Assembly (NCBI RefSeq): GCF_007829885.1
Contig: NZ_VIWW01000001.1
Location: 3,782,001-3,846,000, forward strand
From: Streptomyces brevispora
GTDB lineage: Bacteria > Actinomycetota > Actinomycetes > Streptomycetales > Streptomycetaceae
Length of the DNA stretch: 64,000 nt
Direction of reading: 5' to 3'
Shown here: piece by piece, positions 1-7,105 of the stretch
Layout of the letters: the number at the start of each line of letters is the position of its first letter
Position numbering within the stretch: position 1 is the stretch's first letter
Position numbers and translations under genes: made by a program
Notes under the pieces: generated by a model
The model's input: the letters and a program-made list of their open reading frames with translations, nothing else
Database searches by the model: none
What the model was told of the DNA's origin: nothing

Positions 1-657
1 CGTGTGCAGGTCCACGGGGCAGTCGTGCTCGGCGGCGATCTCCAGGACCGCTTCCGCGTATCCCGTCGGGTCCGGATCCAGGTCGGGACAGCCGCCGACC
101 GCGCCCGCCCCCATCTTCACCGCGTCGCGCAGCATGGCCAGACCGTCGGCGCCCGCGATGCCGGTGAGCAGCCGGGGTACGGCGACCGGTGTCAGATCGA
201 CGAGCCCGCGCAGCGAGCGGCGTGCCTGGAGGACGGCTGCGAGGGCGGTGAGGCCTTGTATGTCCCCGATCCGTACGTGTGAGCGCAGGGCGGTCGCGCC
301 GTGGCCGAGTTGCAGCAACGCGGCCTCGGTGGCGCGCTGCTGGATGTCCTCGGGGAGCCGCGAGGCCGGTCCCGAGGCGCCGGGTCCGGTGCTGTCCGCG
401 GTGAGTGCGGTGTCGCTGTGGGCGTGCGGTTCGGCCGGTGCGGGGAGCAGGAGGTGGCCGCGCAGATCGGTGCGCGCGCCGGGCGCGGGGAGGCTGCCCG
501 CGGTGCCGACGGCCTCGATACGGCCGCCGCCGAGCCGTACGTCCACGATGCGGCCGTCGGGGAGACGGGCGCCGCAGAGGGTCAGTACGGAGCTCTCCCG
601 GCCGTTGGCCGCGTCGGCGGCGTGGTCGTCTGGCGGCCGCGGCCGGCTGTCGGGCAT
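1..657 (-). CDS. Amidohydrolase, cytosine deaminase-like (3' end outside window)
   Basis: This minus-strand gene runs off the left edge; 219 N-terminal residues are visible. After about 20 variable residues comes the N-terminal beta-sandwich of the amidohydrolase superfamily (TLCGARLPDGRIVDVRLGGG), then a metal-binding HxH in PAEPHAHSDTAL, and later SHVRIGD and CPVDLHT, the latter probably the next metal-ligand strand. The layout is that of cytosine deaminase/N-isopropylammelide-type hydrolases, which deaminate heterocycles in the cytoplasm; the substrate cannot be fixed from this fragment. ATG 657 is chosen because a GGAG stands just upstream. A short palindrome lies at 679-693. Catalytic His/Asp residues of the C-terminal half are out of view. 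Confidence 0.75.
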   Translation of the reverse strand, partial: MPDSRPRPPDDHAADAANGRESSVLTLCGARLPDGRIVDVRLGGGRIEAVGTAGSLPAPGARTDLRGHLLLPAPAEPHAHSDTALTADSTGPGASGPASRLPEDIQQRATEAALLQLGHGATALRSHVRIGDIQGLTALAAVLQARRSLRGLVDLTPVAVPRLLTGIAGADGLAMLRDAVKMGAGAVGGCPDLDPDPTGYAEAVLEIAAEHDCPVDLHT

Positions 658-678
658 CGCGCTCCAGGGAGGGGCAGG

Positions 679-693
679 ATCACGCAGAGTGAT
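679..693. promoter_or_regulatory. Short palindrome upstream of the amidohydrolase gene
   Basis: ATCAC-GCAGA-GTGAT is a perfect 5+5+5 inverted repeat 22 bp upstream of the ATG of the amidohydrolase gene. Its size and place fit an operator, or a small leader hairpin. No regulator gene is adjacent, so the function is a guess. Confidence 0.25.
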
Positions 694-903
694 TCGCGGC
701 TAGGGGTGTGATGGGTCGGGTTCGAAGAGGAGCTGAACAGTCGTACCGGTGTCGTCCAGTGGGGTGTGCGGGACCGGGGTGCACGTACGGGGCAGAGGGT
801 GGTCCGGTGGCTGTCGAACCGCTGATCACGCGCTGGACGGGCGGCTGATCGGGGGTTCGGAGCGGTGCCGATCAAGGGCTTGGGATGGGGCTTCGAAACG
901 GAT

Positions 904-931
904 TTGGGCGATCGGCGACCGACCGTGTAAT
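904..931 (+). promoter_or_regulatory. Candidate promoter of the tRNA-Thr/tRNA-Met/rpmG unit
   Basis: TTGGGC (904-909), a 16-bp spacer and TGTAAT (926-931) resemble a primary-sigma promoter. It would start transcription about 7 nt before the mature tRNA-Thr. This is inferred from hexamer matches only. Confidence 0.35.
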
Positions 932-944
932 GTCTTCATCGCTC

Positions 945-1017
945 GCCCCAATAGCTCAGTCGGTAGAGCGTCTCCATGGTAAGGAGAAGGTCTGCGGTTC
1001 GATTCCGCATTGGGGCT
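945..1017 (+). tRNA. tRNA-Thr (GGT)
   Basis: A full cloverleaf can be read. The acceptor stem is GCCCCAA/TTGGGGC, the D arm is GCTC...GAGC, and the anticodon stem TCTCC/GGAGA encloses loop ATGGTAA with anticodon GGT. The T arm is TGCGG-TTCGATT-CCGCA. It has 73 nt and CCA is not encoded. It is followed 45 nt later by tRNA-Met, with a GC hairpin (about 1033-1048) between them that may help processing. Confidence 0.96.
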
Positions 1018-1062
1018 CTGGTGATCGGGAAACCCCGCTTCGGCGGGGGGACTCGTCATCAA

Positions 1063-1135
1063 AGCGGTGTAGCTCAGTCGGTAGAGCAAGCGGCTCATAA
1101 TCGCTGTGTCACCGGTTCAAGTCCGGTCACCGCTA
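1063..1135 (+). tRNA. tRNA-Met (CAT), elongator type
   Basis: Acceptor stem AGCGGTG/CACCGCT, anticodon stem AGCGG/TCGCT, anticodon loop CTCATAA giving CAT, and T arm ACCGG-TTCAAGT-CCGGT. The first acceptor pair is a normal A-T, not the mismatch expected of an initiator tRNA, so this is the elongator. CCA is not encoded. It sits between tRNA-Thr and rpmG. Confidence 0.95.
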
Positions 1136-1140
1136 CTAAC

Positions 1141-1185
1141 AGTAGCCGATTGTGGGGTCGGTCCTTCGATCGGCTACTCTTTTTT
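1141..1185 (+). terminator. Intrinsic terminator after tRNA-Met
   Basis: AGTAGCCGAT (1141-1150) pairs perfectly with ATCGGCTACT (1169-1178) and a T run follows at 1180-1185. It ends the tRNA transcript, at least partly, before rpmG 38 nt later. Confidence 0.8.
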
Positions 1186-1223
1186 GCGTTCATCCGTCCA
1201 TCGTCCGTCCAAGGAGCACTCAC

Positions 1224-1388
1224 GTGGCTGCCACCGACGTCCGCCCGAAGATCACGCTGGCCTGCGTGGAGTGCAAGGAGCGGAACTACATCACCAAGAA
1301 GAACCGGCGTAACAACCCGGACCGTCTTGAGATGAAGAAGCATTGCCCGCGCTGCAACTCGCACACCGCGCACCGCGAAACGCGCTGA
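1224..1388 (+). CDS. rpmG: 50S ribosomal protein L33, zinc-binding (C+) form
   Basis: 54 residues, the normal L33 length. Two CxxC knuckles (CVEC near residues 14-17, CPRC near 41-44) mark the zinc-binding C+ form; Streptomyces usually carries a Cys-free paralogue elsewhere that is used under zinc starvation. The start is GTG 1224, preceded by AAGGAG at a good distance. Location next to MaoC-type dehydratase genes matches mycobacterial rpmG2-hadABC. L33 sits in the 50S subunit near the E site. Confidence 0.96.
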
Positions 1389-1399
1389 ATCAGGCTCGT

Positions 1400-1434
1400 A
1401 CACGAGGCCGTCCCCGTTGGGGGCGGCCTCGTGT
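1400..1434 (+). terminator. Terminator hairpin after rpmG
   Basis: ACACGAGGCCG (1400-1410) pairs with CGGCCTCGTGT (1424-1434) across a C/G-rich loop. No strong T run follows, which is common for Streptomyces terminators. Confidence 0.7.
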
Positions 1435-1507
1435 CGTTGTACAGGGCTGTACTGCTTACAGGGCCGCACTTCGGCCCATTCGTCTTTCATCAGGAGGTTG
1501 CGAGCTC

Positions 1508-1960
1508 ATGGCGCTCGACCAGTCCTTCGTGGGGCGGACGTATCCGCCCACGGCGCCTTACGAGGTCGGCCGGGAGAAGATCCGCGAGTTCGCCGAGGCG
1601 GTGGGCGACGCCAATCCCGCGTATATCGATCCCGAGGCGGCCAGGGCGCTCGGTCACAGCGATGTGATCGCGCCCCCGACGTTCGTGTTCTCGATCACCT
1701 TCAAGGCCGCGGGCCAGGTCGTGCAGGACCCCCAGCTGGGCCTGGACTACAGCCGGGTGGTGCACGGCGACCAGAAGTTCGTGTACACCCGGCCGGTACG
1801 GGCGGGGGACCGGCTGACGGTCTCCTCGACCATCGAGTCGGTCAAGTCCATGGCGGGCAACGACATCCTGGACGTCCGTGGCGAGGTCCACGACGAGTCC
1901 GGGGAGCATGTCGTGACGGCGTGGACGAAGCTGGTGGCGCGCGCCGCCGAGGAGGCGTGA
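1508..1960 (+). CDS. MaoC-type dehydratase N-terminal subunit (HadA/HadC-like, UPF0336)
   Basis: 150 residues with the single hot-dog fold of the FAS1-like dehydratase family. It opens with FVGRTYPPTAPYEVGREKI, has the conserved IDPEAARALGHSDVIAPPTF segment, and lacks the catalytic D-x4-H hydratase motif. It therefore needs its partner, encoded by the next gene with an ATGA overlap. Mycobacterial HadA/HadC pair with HadB to dehydrate 3-hydroxyacyl-ACP; the Streptomyces substrate is not known from sequence. CATCAGGAGG gives a strong RBS for ATG 1508. Likely cytoplasmic heterodimer subunit. Confidence 0.88.
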   Translation: MALDQSFVGRTYPPTAPYEVGREKIREFAEAVGDANPAYIDPEAARALGHSDVIAPPTFVFSITFKAAGQVVQDPQLGLDYSRVVHGDQKFVYTRPVRAGDRLTVSSTIESVKSMAGNDILDVRGEVHDESGEHVVTAWTKLVARAAEEA

Positions 1961-2388
1961 TGACGGCGAAGGTGAGTTACGGGTCGGTCGAGGTCGGTAC
2001 GGAGCTGCCGGCCCAGTCGTTCCCGGTCACCCGGGCGACGCTGGTGCAGTACGCGGGCGCCTCCGGCGACTTCAACCCGATCCACTGGAACGAGAAGTTC
2101 GCCCGCGAGGTCGGACTGCCGGACGTGATCGCGCACGGCATGTTCACGATGGCCGAGGCGATCCGGGTGGTCACGGACTGGACCGGCGATCCCGGCGCGG
2201 TCGTCGAGTACGGGGTGCGGTTCACCAAGCCGGTCGTCGTGCCGAACGACGACAAGGGCGCACTGATCGAGGTCAGCGGCAAGGTGGCCGCCCTGCTGGA
2301 CGACAAGCGGGTGCGCGTCGACCTGACGGCCATGAGCGACGGCAAGAAGGTGCTGGGCATGTCCCGCGCCGTGGTGCAGCTCGGCTGA
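1960..2388 (+). CDS. MaoC-type (R)-hydratase catalytic subunit (HadB-like)
   Basis: 142 residues, hot-dog fold. It carries the hydratase-2 motif in YAGASGDFNPIHWNEKFA, with the catalytic Asp and His, followed by the GLPDVIAHGMFTM helix. Its ATG overlaps the stop of the preceding non-catalytic subunit (ATGA at 1958-1962), so translation of the two is coupled, as expected for a heterodimer. By analogy with HadAB it dehydrates a (3R)-hydroxyacyl thioester, probably in fatty-acid synthesis. A hairpin terminator follows at 2410. Confidence 0.9.
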   Translation: MTAKVSYGSVEVGTELPAQSFPVTRATLVQYAGASGDFNPIHWNEKFAREVGLPDVIAHGMFTMAEAIRVVTDWTGDPGAVVEYGVRFTKPVVVPNDDKGALIEVSGKVAALLDDKRVRVDLTAMSDGKKVLGMSRAVVQLG

Positions 2389-2409
2389 CACCGTACGGAG
2401 CCGAGTGAA

Positions 2410-2443
2410 GTAAGGGGCGCGGTCCATGGGCTGCGCCCCTTAC
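2410..2443 (+). terminator. Terminator after the dehydratase pair
   Basis: GTAAGGGGCGC (2410-2420) pairs with GCGCCCCTTAC (2433-2443), an 11-bp perfect stem with a 12-nt loop. Confidence 0.75.
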
Positions 2444-2510
2444 GCATGGGCGAGGGCAGCGGCATCCGCGAGCGGTGGCGGTGGCGGCGATGGGCTGTGG
2501 TGGCGTCCGG

Positions 2511-2540
2511 TTGACTAAGTTAGTGATTGAGTACTAACTT
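2511..2540 (+). promoter_or_regulatory. Promoter and operator of the TetR gene
   Basis: TTGACT (2511-2516) and TAACTT (2535-2540) with an 18-bp spacer form a good promoter. A perfect inverted repeat lies inside it: AAGTTAGT (2517-2524), 8 nt, ACTAACTT (2533-2540). The -10 box ends 6 bp before the ATG of the TetR gene and no ribosome binding site is present, so the mRNA is probably leaderless. A repressor bound here would block its own promoter. The same half-sites and spacing occur before the MFS gene at 3146. Confidence 0.72.
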
Positions 2541-2546
2541 ATCCGC

Positions 2547-3104
2547 ATGGCAAGGATGAGTGCGGACGAGCGACGCGAGAGCGTCATCCGCGCGGCGATC
2601 ACCGAGTTCGCCCGCGGCGGGTACAACGGCACGTCCACCGAGGTGATCGCCAGACGGGTGGGCGTCTCGCAGCCGTACCTCTTCCGTCTCTTCCCCAACA
2701 AGCAGGCGATGTTCCTGGCCGCCGCCGAGCGGTGCATCGCGGACACCCGCAAGGTCTTCGCGGACGCGGCCGAGGGCCTCGAAGGCGACGAAGCGCTGCA
2801 TGCCATGTCCGCGGCCTATCAGCGCCTGATCGTGCACGACCCCGACCGGCTGCTGATGCAGATGCAGATGTACGCGGCCGTCGCGGCGGCCGGGGCCGCC
2901 GGGGATCACGAGTTCGGCGAGTCGCTGCGGGCCGGCTGGTTGCAGATGTTCGACGACGTCGCCCTCGAGCTCGGTGCCGATCCCGACGCGGCGACCACGT
3001 TTCTCGCGTACGGCATGCTCGTCAACACCCTGACCTCGCTCGGCTATCCGGCGGATCACCGGATCTGGTCCAGGTTCTACGACTCGGCCAAGCCGCCCGC
3101 CTGA
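2547..3104 (+). CDS. TetR-family transcriptional regulator (efflux-linked)
   Basis: 185 residues. The N-terminal helix-turn-helix is typical: VIRAAITEFARGGYNGTSTE, then IARRVGVSQPYLFRLFPNKQ, followed by a helical ligand-binding domain with two closely spaced Met-rich turns (LLMQMQMYAAV). The start ATG 2547 sits directly after the -10 box (likely leaderless). The next gene is an MFS exporter with its own copy of the operator, so this protein is inferred to repress itself and the pump until it binds a toxic ligand. The ligand is unknown. Confidence 0.88.
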   Translation: MARMSADERRESVIRAAITEFARGGYNGTSTEVIARRVGVSQPYLFRLFPNKQAMFLAAAERCIADTRKVFADAAEGLEGDEALHAMSAAYQRLIVHDPDRLLMQMQMYAAVAAAGAAGDHEFGESLRAGWLQMFDDVALELGADPDAATTFLAYGMLVNTLTSLGYPADHRIWSRFYDSAKPPA

Positions 3105-3145
3105 TCGGTGCCACCCGGGTTCGGCCCGGTTTACTGCCCAGAAAA

Positions 3146-3165
3146 GTTAGTAATCAATGACTAAC
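3146..3165 (+). promoter_or_regulatory. TetR operator before the MFS exporter
   Basis: GTTAGT (3146-3151), 8 nt, ACTAAC (3160-3165) repeats exactly the half-sites and spacing of the operator at 2519-2538. It lies 14 bp before the GTG of the exporter gene. The promoter itself is not clear by eye. Confidence 0.7.
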
Positions 3166-3179
3166 CCCGAGGGGGAGCA

Positions 3180-4610
3180 GTGGAACAGCACACGAAGGGC
3201 CGCTCGCGAGCAGTCTGGGCCCTCGTCATCACCAGCATCGCCGGCTTCATGGCGGCCCTCGACAACCTCGTCGTCACCACCGCCCTGCCGTCCATCCGCG
3301 AAAGCCTCGGCGGCGAGCTGGGGGAGCTCGAATGGACGGTGAACGCGTACACGCTCACCTTCGCCGTACTGCTGATGTTCGGTGCCTCCCTGGGTGACCG
3401 GTTCGGCCGTCGCCGGCTCTTCGTCATCGGGCTCAGCGTCTTCACCGGCGCCTCCGCCGCGGCCGCCCTCTCGCCCGGAATCAACGAACTGATCGCCTTC
3501 CGCGCGGTCCAGGGCGTCGGCGCGGCGATCATGATGCCGCTGACGCTCACCCTGCTCACGGCCGCCGTGCCGCCCGCCCGCCGCGGCGCCGCGCTGGGCG
3601 TCTTCAGTGCTGTGACCGGACTGGCCGTGGCCAGTGGGCCGCTGGTCGGCGGCAGCCTCACCGAACACCTCTCCTGGCAGTGGATCTTCTGGCTGAACGT
3701 GCCGATAGGCCTGATCCTGCTGCCGCTCGCCCGGCTGCGCCTGGCCGAGTCGTACGCCCCTGACTCCCGGCTCGACGTCCCCGGCACCCTCCTGGTCAGC
3801 GGAGGGCTCTTCGGGATCGTCTACGGCCTGGTGAACGCCAACTCCAACGGCTGGACCGACCCCGTCGTCCTGGCCGCCCTCATCGCCGGCGCCGCGCTCA
3901 TGGGCGGGTTCATCCGCCACGGCTTCCGCGCCAAGAACCCGATGCTGCCGATGCGGCTCTTCCGGAACCGGGCGTTCTTCGGGATCAACATGGCCGGTCT
4001 GCTGATGTTCCTCGGCATGTTCGGTTCGATCTTCCTGCTCAGCCAGTACCTCCAGGGCGTGCTGGGCTACTCGCCCACCGAGGCCGGTCTGCGGATGCTG
4101 CCCTGGACGGGAATGCCGATGCTGGTGGCGCCCATCGCCGGGGTGCTCGCCGACCGGTTCGGCGGCCGCCCGGTGGTCGTGACCGGGCTCGCCCTCCAGG
4201 CCGTCGGCCTCGGCCTGTTCGCCGTAGCCCTCGCCCCCGACGCCTCCTACGCCTCGCAACTGCCCGGACTGATCGTCGGCGGCATCGGAATGGCCCTGTA
4301 CTTCGCACCCGCCGCCAGCCTGGTGATGTCCAGCGTCCGCCCCGGCGAACAGGGCATGGCCTCCGGCGCCAACAACGCGCTGCGCGAGGTCGGCGGAGCC
4401 CTCGGAGTCGCCGTGCTCGCCACGGTCTTCTCCTCGCAGGGCGGCTACGACTCCGCGCAGACCTTCACGGACGGGACCGTCCTCGCCGTCTGGCTCGGCG
4501 CCGGAGTGGTGGCCCTCGCCGCGCTCGTCGCCCTGATGATCCCGGGGCGCCGCAGCACCCCCGCGCAGGCTCCCGAGCAGGCCGAGGTGTCAGTTCCTGT
4601 GGCTGCCTGA
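3180..4610 (+). CDS. MFS multidrug exporter, 14-TM DHA2 family
   Basis: 476 residues, the usual size of DHA2 (EmrB/QacA-type) drug:proton antiporters. The first TM carries the family motif MAALDNLVVTTALPSI. Motif A follows in MFGASLGDRFGRRRLF, and motif C-like glycines in GLAVASGPLVGGSLTEHLSW. About 14 hydrophobic helices can be counted. GTG 3180 is preceded by GAGGGGG. Tandem with the TetR gene and sharing its operator, it is inferred to be a ligand-induced pump. The gene ends in a hairpin at 4629-4667. Confidence 0.9.
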   Translation: MEQHTKGRSRAVWALVITSIAGFMAALDNLVVTTALPSIRESLGGELGELEWTVNAYTLTFAVLLMFGASLGDRFGRRRLFVIGLSVFTGASAAAALSPGINELIAFRAVQGVGAAIMMPLTLTLLTAAVPPARRGAALGVFSAVTGLAVASGPLVGGSLTEHLSWQWIFWLNVPIGLILLPLARLRLAESYAPDSRLDVPGTLLVSGGLFGIVYGLVNANSNGWTDPVVLAALIAGAALMGGFIRHGFRAKNPMLPMRLFRNRAFFGINMAGLLMFLGMFGSIFLLSQYLQGVLGYSPTEAGLRMLPWTGMPMLVAPIAGVLADRFGGRPVVVTGLALQAVGLGLFAVALAPDASYASQLPGLIVGGIGMALYFAPAASLVMSSVRPGEQGMASGANNALREVGGALGVAVLATVFSSQGGYDSAQTFTDGTVLAVWLGAGVVALAALVALMIPGRRSTPAQAPEQAEVSVPVAA

Positions 4611-4628
4611 CGGGCAGCCACGCCGATA

Positions 4629-4667
4629 CGGTCCGCGGCCCCGCCCTGACGGCGGGGGAGCGGACCG
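4629..4667 (+). terminator. Hairpin between the MFS gene and murB
   Basis: CGGTCCGC (4629-4636) pairs with GCGGACCG (4660-4667), enclosing a second GC stem. It ends the efflux transcript immediately before the murB promoter. Confidence 0.65.
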
Positions 4668-4673
4668 TACTCT
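4668..4673 (+). promoter_or_regulatory. Candidate -10 box of a leaderless murB transcript
   Basis: TACTCT lies 7 bp before GTG 4681, and no Shine-Dalgarno sequence precedes the gene. This fits transcription starting at or next to the start codon. The -35 would fall within the terminator stem; not verified. Confidence 0.4.
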
Positions 4674-4680
4674 TGTCCCC

Positions 4681-5736
4681 GTGCAGGAACTCCACGACGC
4701 GCCCCTCGCCCCCCTGACCACCTTCCGGCTCGGCGGCCCCGCCACCCGCCTCCTCACCGCGACGACCGACGCCGAAGTGGTCGAGGCCGTACGCGCGGCC
4801 GACGACAGCGGCACCCCGCTCCTGGTCATCGGCGGCGGCAGCAATCTGGTCATCGGCGACAAGGGCTTCGACGGCACCGCCCTGCGCATCGCCACCAAGG
4901 GTTTCGTGCTGGACGGCGTGGCGCTCGAACTGGCCGCCGGAGAGGTCTGGACGGACGCCGTCGCCCGCAGCGTGGAGGCCGGTCTCGCCGGGCTCGAATG
5001 CCTGGCCGGAATCCCCGGCTCCGCCGGTGCGACGCCGATCCAGAACGTCGGGGCGTACGGGCAGGAGGTGTCGTCCACCATCACGGAGGTCGTCGCCTAC
5101 GACCGGCACACCCGTGAAACGGTCACCATTCCGAACGCCGAGTGCGACTTCTCGTACCGGCACAGCCGCTTCAAGGCCGAACCCGACCGCTTCGTGGTGC
5201 TGCGCGTCCGCTTCGGGCTGGAAGACGCGGGCGGCCTGTCCGCGCCCCTCAAGTACCCCGAAACGGCCCGTGCCATGGGTGTCGCGGAGGGCGAGCGCGT
5301 TCCCGCCTCCGCCGCCCGCGAAACCGTGCTCCGGCTCCGGGCCGGCAAGGGCATGGTGCTCGACCCCGAGGACCACGACACCTGGTCGGCAGGCTCGTTC
5401 TTCACCAACCCGATCCTGGACCAGGAGCAGTACGAGGCGTTCCTCACCCGGGTGACGGACCGGCTCGGGCCGGAGGTGTCGCCGCCCGCCTTCCCCGCGG
5501 GCGAGGGACGCACCAAGACCTCGGCGGCCTGGCTCATCGACCGGGCCGGATTCACCAAGGGATACGGCACCGGACCGGCCCGCATCTCCACCAAGCACAC
5601 GCTCGCCCTCACCAACCGGGGCGCCGCGACCACGGACGACCTGCTGGCCCTGGCCCGCGAGGTCGTCGCCGGGGTCCACGAGGTCTTCGGCGTCACGCTC
5701 GTCAACGAACCGGTGACCGTGGGCGTGACCCTTTAG
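4681..5736 (+). CDS. murB: UDP-N-acetylmuramate dehydrogenase
   Basis: 351 residues. MurB reduces UDP-GlcNAc-enolpyruvate to UDP-MurNAc with NADPH and FAD in the cytoplasm, the second committed step of peptidoglycan synthesis. The N-terminal FAD domain shows LTTFRLGGPA and PLLVIGGGSNLVIGD, then GIPGSAGATPIQNVGAYGQE, where the Gly/Ser-rich loop contacts flavin. The substrate domain has the active-site Ser in AGSFFTNPIL and the final Glu near VHEVFGVTLVNEP. The start GTG 4681 lacks an RBS and is probably leaderless. It stands alone between unrelated units. Confidence 0.95.
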   Translation: MQELHDAPLAPLTTFRLGGPATRLLTATTDAEVVEAVRAADDSGTPLLVIGGGSNLVIGDKGFDGTALRIATKGFVLDGVALELAAGEVWTDAVARSVEAGLAGLECLAGIPGSAGATPIQNVGAYGQEVSSTITEVVAYDRHTRETVTIPNAECDFSYRHSRFKAEPDRFVVLRVRFGLEDAGGLSAPLKYPETARAMGVAEGERVPASAARETVLRLRAGKGMVLDPEDHDTWSAGSFFTNPILDQEQYEAFLTRVTDRLGPEVSPPAFPAGEGRTKTSAAWLIDRAGFTKGYGTGPARISTKHTLALTNRGAATTDDLLALAREVVAGVHEVFGVTLVNEPVTVGVTL

Positions 5737-5760
5737 CAGGACCCCGTAGGGGCCGGCCGC

Positions 5761-6396
5761 TCAGTACGCCACGCCCACGCCCTGCTTCACCGCCGCCGGG
5801 TCGTCGGTCAGCGCCAGCATCGCGTGCGCCACGTCGGCCCGGGAGATGGACCGGCCGCTGCGCGGGTTGCTGCCGTAGACCGTCCGGTACGTCCCCGTCA
5901 GCGGGCCGTTGGTGAGCTTCGGAGGGCGTACGGACGTCCAGTCCGTCGCGGAGGCCGCGAGTGCCGCCTCCATCGCGGTGAGGTCCGCGTAGACCTCCTT
6001 GAGGATCGCGCCGATCGCCGCGAGCATCATCCGGTCGAGCAGCGGGTCGTCCGCGGGCTTCGGCGCGACCGGGGCCGCGCTCACCACCAGCAGCCGGCGC
6101 GTCCCCTCGGCCTCCATCGCCGCCAGCACACCGCGGGTCAGCCGCTCGGCGGTTCCGCCGGCCTTCCGGCCCCGTGCGCCCAGGCCGGAGAGCACCGCGT
6201 CGCGGCCCGCGACCGCCTCGCGCAGCGCCTCCGGGTCATCGACCCGGGCCACCGTGTGGACCGTCACGTCGGCGAGCGGGACCGGCAGCCGCGCGGGGTC
6301 ACGCACCACCGCCGCCACCTGGTGTCCCGCCGCCACCGCCTGGCGGACGATCTCCTGACCGATACCGCCTGTCGCGCCGAACACAGTGAGTCTCAT
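5761..6396 (-). CDS. NAD(P)-binding protein, NmrA/atypical SDR type
   Basis: 211 residues. A Rossmann fold starts at the N terminus (MRLTVFGATGGIGQEIVRQA, GxxGxxG near residues 7-13). Later come the SDR-a5-like features VVSAAP and TDWTSVRPPKLTNGPLTG. There is no Tyr-x3-Lys catalytic pair, as in NmrA/ycnB-like proteins that act as flavin reductases or redox sensors. ATG 6396 has a GGAGG upstream; the longer reading frame from 6432 would cross the operators. Divergent from a TetR gene with shared palindromes, so it is likely that regulator's target. Reaction unknown. Confidence 0.82.
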   Translation of the reverse strand: MRLTVFGATGGIGQEIVRQAVAAGHQVAAVVRDPARLPVPLADVTVHTVARVDDPEALREAVAGRDAVLSGLGARGRKAGGTAERLTRGVLAAMEAEGTRRLLVVSAAPVAPKPADDPLLDRMMLAAIGAILKEVYADLTAMEAALAASATDWTSVRPPKLTNGPLTGTYRTVYGSNPRSGRSISRADVAHAMLALTDDPAAVKQGVGVAY

Positions 6397-6416
6397 GGCG
6401 CACCCTCCTCGGGTGG

Positions 6417-6455
6417 GTAAGTGTTCACTCACCTCTAGAGTGAGTGAGTACTCAC
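6417..6455. promoter_or_regulatory. Two TetR-type palindromes between divergent genes
   Basis: Two 16-bp palindromes of the same design lie 23 bp apart centre to centre: GTAAGTG-TT-CACTCAC (6417-6432) and GTGAGTG-AG-TACTCAC (6440-6455). Each could serve one of the divergent promoters. The inner half-sites also form a 7+7+7 inverted repeat (6426-6446). They are inferred binding sites of the TetR protein encoded at 6484. Confidence 0.7.
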
Positions 6456-6483
6456 CCCCTCGTCAAGCTTCGTTGGAGTGCAC

Positions 6484-7089
6484 ATGGAGCAGCAGCCGAC
6501 CCGCGCCCGCATCATCGACGCCGCTCACCGGCTGATGCGCACCATCGGCCTGGCCCGCGCCACCACCAAGGAGATCGCCAAGGCCGCCGGCTGCTCGGAG
6601 GCCGCGCTCTACAAGCACTTCCCGAGCAAGGAGGAGCTCTTCGTGGCGGTGCTGAAGGAACGGCTCCCCAAGGTCGACGGCATCCTGAAGCGGCTGATCG
6701 CCGACCCGGGGGAGGGGGAGCGGACGGTCGAGCAGAACCTCACCGAGATCGCCCGCGAGGCCGCCCTCTTCTACGAGCAGAGCTTCCCGATCGCGGCGTC
6801 CCTGTACGCCGAGCCGAGGCTCATGAACCGTCACAACGAGGCGATGCGGGAGCTGGGTACCGGCCCCCACGTGCCGATCCGCGGAGTGGACGCGTATCTG
6901 CGCGCCGAGCAGTCCGCGGGCCGGGTACGGGCCGACGCCGACACCTACGCGGCCGCGTCCCTGCTGCTGGGGGCCTGCGCCCAGCGCGCCTTCGCCTACG
7001 TGGCCTTGGAGGACGGGCGGCCGCCGCAGTCCCTCGACGAGTTCGCCGCGTCGACGGCCCGCGCGCTGCTGCGGGGGATCGGGGAGTAG
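6484..7089 (+). CDS. TetR-family transcriptional regulator (divergent from NmrA-like gene)
   Basis: 201 residues. The HTH is ATTKEIAKAAGCSEAALYKHF, followed by PSKEELFVAVL, the classic TetR boundary. The C-terminal domain is helical, with an LLLGACAQRAFAYVAL segment. ATG 6484 is chosen over GTG 6478 because GGAG sits at 6474-6477. Two palindromes in the 87-bp divergent region are the expected operators, so it probably represses itself and the NAD(P)-binding protein gene. Confidence 0.87.
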   Translation: MEQQPTRARIIDAAHRLMRTIGLARATTKEIAKAAGCSEAALYKHFPSKEELFVAVLKERLPKVDGILKRLIADPGEGERTVEQNLTEIAREAALFYEQSFPIAASLYAEPRLMNRHNEAMRELGTGPHVPIRGVDAYLRAEQSAGRVRADADTYAAASLLLGACAQRAFAYVALEDGRPPQSLDEFAASTARALLRGIGE

Positions 7090-7105
7090 GCCGGGCCGCG
7101 GGCGG

